From positions 1 to 36,772 of the forward strand of contig JAHFDZ010000025.1 of NCBI GenBank assembly GCA_023248745.1: DNA of 36,772 nt. The letters run 5' to 3'. Position 1 is the first letter of the stretch, and each line of letters starts with the position of its first letter. The stretch comes from Myxococcales bacterium (GTDB taxonomy: Bacteria > Myxococcota_A > Polyangia > Polyangiales > Polyangiaceae). The position numbers and the translations under genes are program-made. Below, one piece after another: positions 34,913 to 36,772 of the stretch. The notes under the pieces were generated by a model, which did not search any database, was not told the DNA's origin, and saw only the letters and a program-made list of their open reading frames with translations.

Positions 34913-36190
34913 CTACGAAGACTGACTTCGGACGAGGGCAAGGGCGTCACGAATATTGCCAACCGCTCGCAAACCGTGAGCCTGCCGGACGCACTCCGCC
35001 CTGAGTGCTTCGCTCGCGCCCTTTTCACGCAGATAGGAAGCTCGCTCATACGCGAGAATCGCGCTTCGGCCTGAGGAACTGAGAAGGCGGCCGAGCCATA
35101 GGTAACCTCGGACAGGTACAATTGTCTCGTCGTCCGTAAGCCAGCGTTGTGCGACGCGCGTCGCGAAGTCAGCAACGCGCGGAAATCCAAGTGCAAGGCT
35201 CATGGCAGTCCAACACAGGACGGTCACATCTGCGATCGGCAGCTCGTTCATTAACTTGACGACATCGTTCGCCCTCGCTTCATCGTGATCCCGAAGGCAA
35301 CTGATCAGAGACGCCGCGGTTCCGTCTGCGCTCACCGCACGCGGCAGTGAATTTCCTGCGGCAAAAGCGAGCCACGTCTCGATCGAAAAATCCATCCGGC
35401 CAAGCGAACGCAATGCTGCGACAGGCTCTTCGCGTGCGTACTGAATCGCTGTGACCCGCTCTAGAACACCCAGAAGGCGCCGTTCTGAAGATGCGCGCGC
35501 ACAAGCCTGCAGACGATCAAGTTCGACGGGCGTAAGGAACACGTGCATTCGCATCGCATGTCTTAGCAGCACATCGTGCTCGCTCCGCGAAGCAAGAACT
35601 TCGATTGCCGTCGCACGCAGGTGAGGACTTACGTTCCACAACGACCAGCGATCGTAAGAGCGGCGCTGCTCGTCGGTGAGGAGCGCCGCTTGAATTTGGT
35701 TCATGTACTTGACCATCGAACCGTCGCGCTCGCATGCCCCAAGCTTCGCAAGCTCGAACATCGTGTTCGTCATGAGCGACGCGTCGCGTGATGGCATCGC
35801 GCTAGCCATTTCGAATCGCCTGCGCGCGAGCGTGCGATCGCCGACCGATGCCGCGAGACGCCCCGCCAAGTGAAGATACTCGGGCTGCACAAAACGCGAC
35901 GCAATGAGTTCTCCAACGTTGAGCGCCGACATCGGCCGCAATTGGTCAATAACCCGAACCATCTCGTCTGGACGGTCCGCGCGACGAAGCTCAACGAGAC
36001 CTTCTTCAAACGCAAGCGCGTCATTCGCAACATCTGCAAGGCGCATCCACTGCGCAAGCGCGCGCCTTGAATCGTCACTCTGGTCGCCGCGAAATGCTAG
36101 CGGCCGTAGCGCTGTCATTGCGGAACGCGCGCCGAGCGAGCCTTCGAGCGCGAGCGCGGCCCTGAGTTGCGCTTCCCCAAGCAAGCTCAT
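34913..36190 (-). CDS. Large helical-repeat protein, function unknown
   Basis: The 425-residue product is almost entirely alpha-helical, rich in Ala, Leu and Arg, with repeated two-helix units such as ALAQWMRLADVANDALAFEEGLVELRRA-like sequence, LHLAGRLAASVGDRTLARRRFEMA, and LVLLGRLLSSSGRSAILAYERASYL-like segments. This resembles TPR-type solenoids, which bind other proteins, though no strict TPR consensus can be claimed. There is no signal peptide. The start overlaps the upstream gene's stop by four bases (36187-36190), so the two are translationally coupled and probably work together. Confidence 0.7.
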   Translation of the reverse strand: MSLLGEAQLRAALALEGSLGARSAMTALRPLAFRGDQSDDSRRALAQWMRLADVANDALAFEEGLVELRRADRPDEMVRVIDQLRPMSALNVGELIASRFVQPEYLHLAGRLAASVGDRTLARRRFEMASAMPSRDASLMTNTMFELAKLGACERDGSMVKYMNQIQAALLTDEQRRSYDRWSLWNVSPHLRATAIEVLASRSEHDVLLRHAMRMHVFLTPVELDRLQACARASSERRLLGVLERVTAIQYAREEPVAALRSLGRMDFSIETWLAFAAGNSLPRAVSADGTAASLISCLRDHDEARANDVVKLMNELPIADVTVLCWTAMSLALGFPRVADFATRVAQRWLTDDETIVPVRGYLWLGRLLSSSGRSAILAYERASYLREKGASEALRAECVRQAHGLRAVGNIRDALALVRSQSS

Positions 36191-36772
36191 CGATCGGCGA
36201 CAACCCCAATGCGGCCGAGACGCTCAAGGGCCTGCGAAACCCGGTCGGCTACAGTCTCGATGATCGCGAGCCTTTGACGCACCGCCGGGACACCAGCCCG
36301 ATTAACAGGAGGCTCAGTGCGCAACGACATCAATGGCGCGTCGAACTCGCGCTCTAACGTTGTGCCGAGGGAGGCCAGCTGTGCGCGTTGGGCTATCGCG
36401 ACTTCGTCAGATTCGCTCACCATAAATGACGTAAGCACGAAGCGGACACGTAGACCTTGCTCGAGCAGGTACTCGATCCGCCTTGCAATGTAAGCAGGAC
36501 TGTCGATGTCCTCCTGAGCACCTTCTGCACGACCGATCGTCCGCGTTAACGCTTCGGCTTCGCGATTGGCCTCTTTGTACGCAATAGCATCATCGGCAAA
36601 ATATGCTTCGCGTCCACGCTCCTCGAGATTCGTCAACTTATTTTCCCATTCTTCGCGTGACAGACCGAACATGGTCTTGTCATTGCGGTAGATGATCGAG
36701 CGCGCGAACTCGACTTGGTCAACGAAACGATCAAGATGCGGCGAGAGCGAAGAACCGTCGCCTTCCCCGAAC
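36187..36772 (-). CDS. C-terminal part of a larger helical protein, 5' end outside the window
   Basis: The frame is open to the right edge with no stop, so this is the C-terminal about 195 residues of a longer protein. It starts within the window with ...FVDQVEFARSIIYRNDKT, then MFGLSREEWENKLTNLEERGREAYFADD, KEANREAEALTRTIGR, DSPAYIARRIEYLLEQGLRVRFVLTSF, and ends RLGRIGVVADR. The helices and spacing resemble the C-terminal lid of Hsp70-type chaperones, but I cannot identify it. It overlaps the solenoid gene downstream, suggesting a paired function. Confidence 0.6.
   Translation of the reverse strand, partial: FGEGDGSSLSPHLDRFVDQVEFARSIIYRNDKTMFGLSREEWENKLTNLEERGREAYFADDAIAYKEANREAEALTRTIGRAEGAQEDIDSPAYIARRIEYLLEQGLRVRFVLTSFMVSESDEVAIAQRAQLASLGTTLEREFDAPLMSLRTEPPVNRAGVPAVRQRLAIIETVADRVSQALERLGRIGVVADR

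Overview
The window looks like chromosomal DNA of a GC-rich Gram-negative bacterium, most likely a myxobacterium-type organism (Myxococcota). This is inferred from the many predicted lipoproteins, two of which have Asp/Ala/Gly-rich linkers after the lipid-attachment cysteine, the outer-membrane proteins, a TonB receptor, a ceramide-type glucosyltransferase, and two different B12-dependent acyl-CoA mutases. I see no rRNA, tRNA, CRISPR array, insertion sequence or phage gene.

Layout. Positions 1-5723 (minus strand) hold a compact four-gene operon: a SurA-like membrane-anchored peptidyl-prolyl isomerase, a HupE/UreJ-type membrane protein, an outer-membrane porin, and a long PHP/CehA-type metallohydrolase that runs off the left edge. 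Positions 5902-11523 are a mixed accessory stretch: a lipoprotein, a GFA-family zinc protein, an AraC regulator, a sulfatase-modifying-factor-like lipoprotein without the catalytic cysteines, a small membrane protein, a secreted protein resembling zinc-dependent phospholipase C, and an unknown protein.

Positions 11614-15691 (minus) are a tightly overlapped mutA-mutB-meaB operon for methylmalonyl-CoA mutase with an unusually short small subunit. It is followed by a cupin, a lipoprotein and a fatty-acyl-CoA ligase. Positions 18971-20619 contain a small secreted protein and a frameshifted DUF2239 gene with a striking duplicated palindromic promoter/operator, then a coiled-coil lipoprotein. Positions 20856-23531 are a convergent pair: a membrane-anchored alkaline-phosphatase-superfamily enzyme and a DUF1624 acyltransferase-like protein.

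Positions 23593-29169 hold icmF (fused isobutyryl-CoA mutase with its own GTPase chaperone), divergent from a BtuB-like TonB receptor. IcmF, MutAB/MeaB and the BtuB-like receptor suggest a local emphasis on B12 uptake and B12-dependent acyl-CoA rearrangement. Positions 29266-36772 hold a lipoprotein, a ceramide-glucosyltransferase-like enzyme with a GtrA flippase-like partner, a decayed kelch gene fragment, a lipoprotein-like Bcp peroxiredoxin, a phosphodiester-glycosidase lipoprotein divergent from a metzincin protease lipoprotein, and at the right edge two overlapping genes of unknown function.

The best candidates for something new are the PPIase-HupE-porin-PHP operon, the half-size MutA, and the 5' ends of icmF and the TonB receptor. 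Three places show apparent single-base frame breaks in short homopolymers (19680, about 27180, 31601). These could be real decay or indel errors in the assembly, and this must be settled before the corresponding genes are interpreted.
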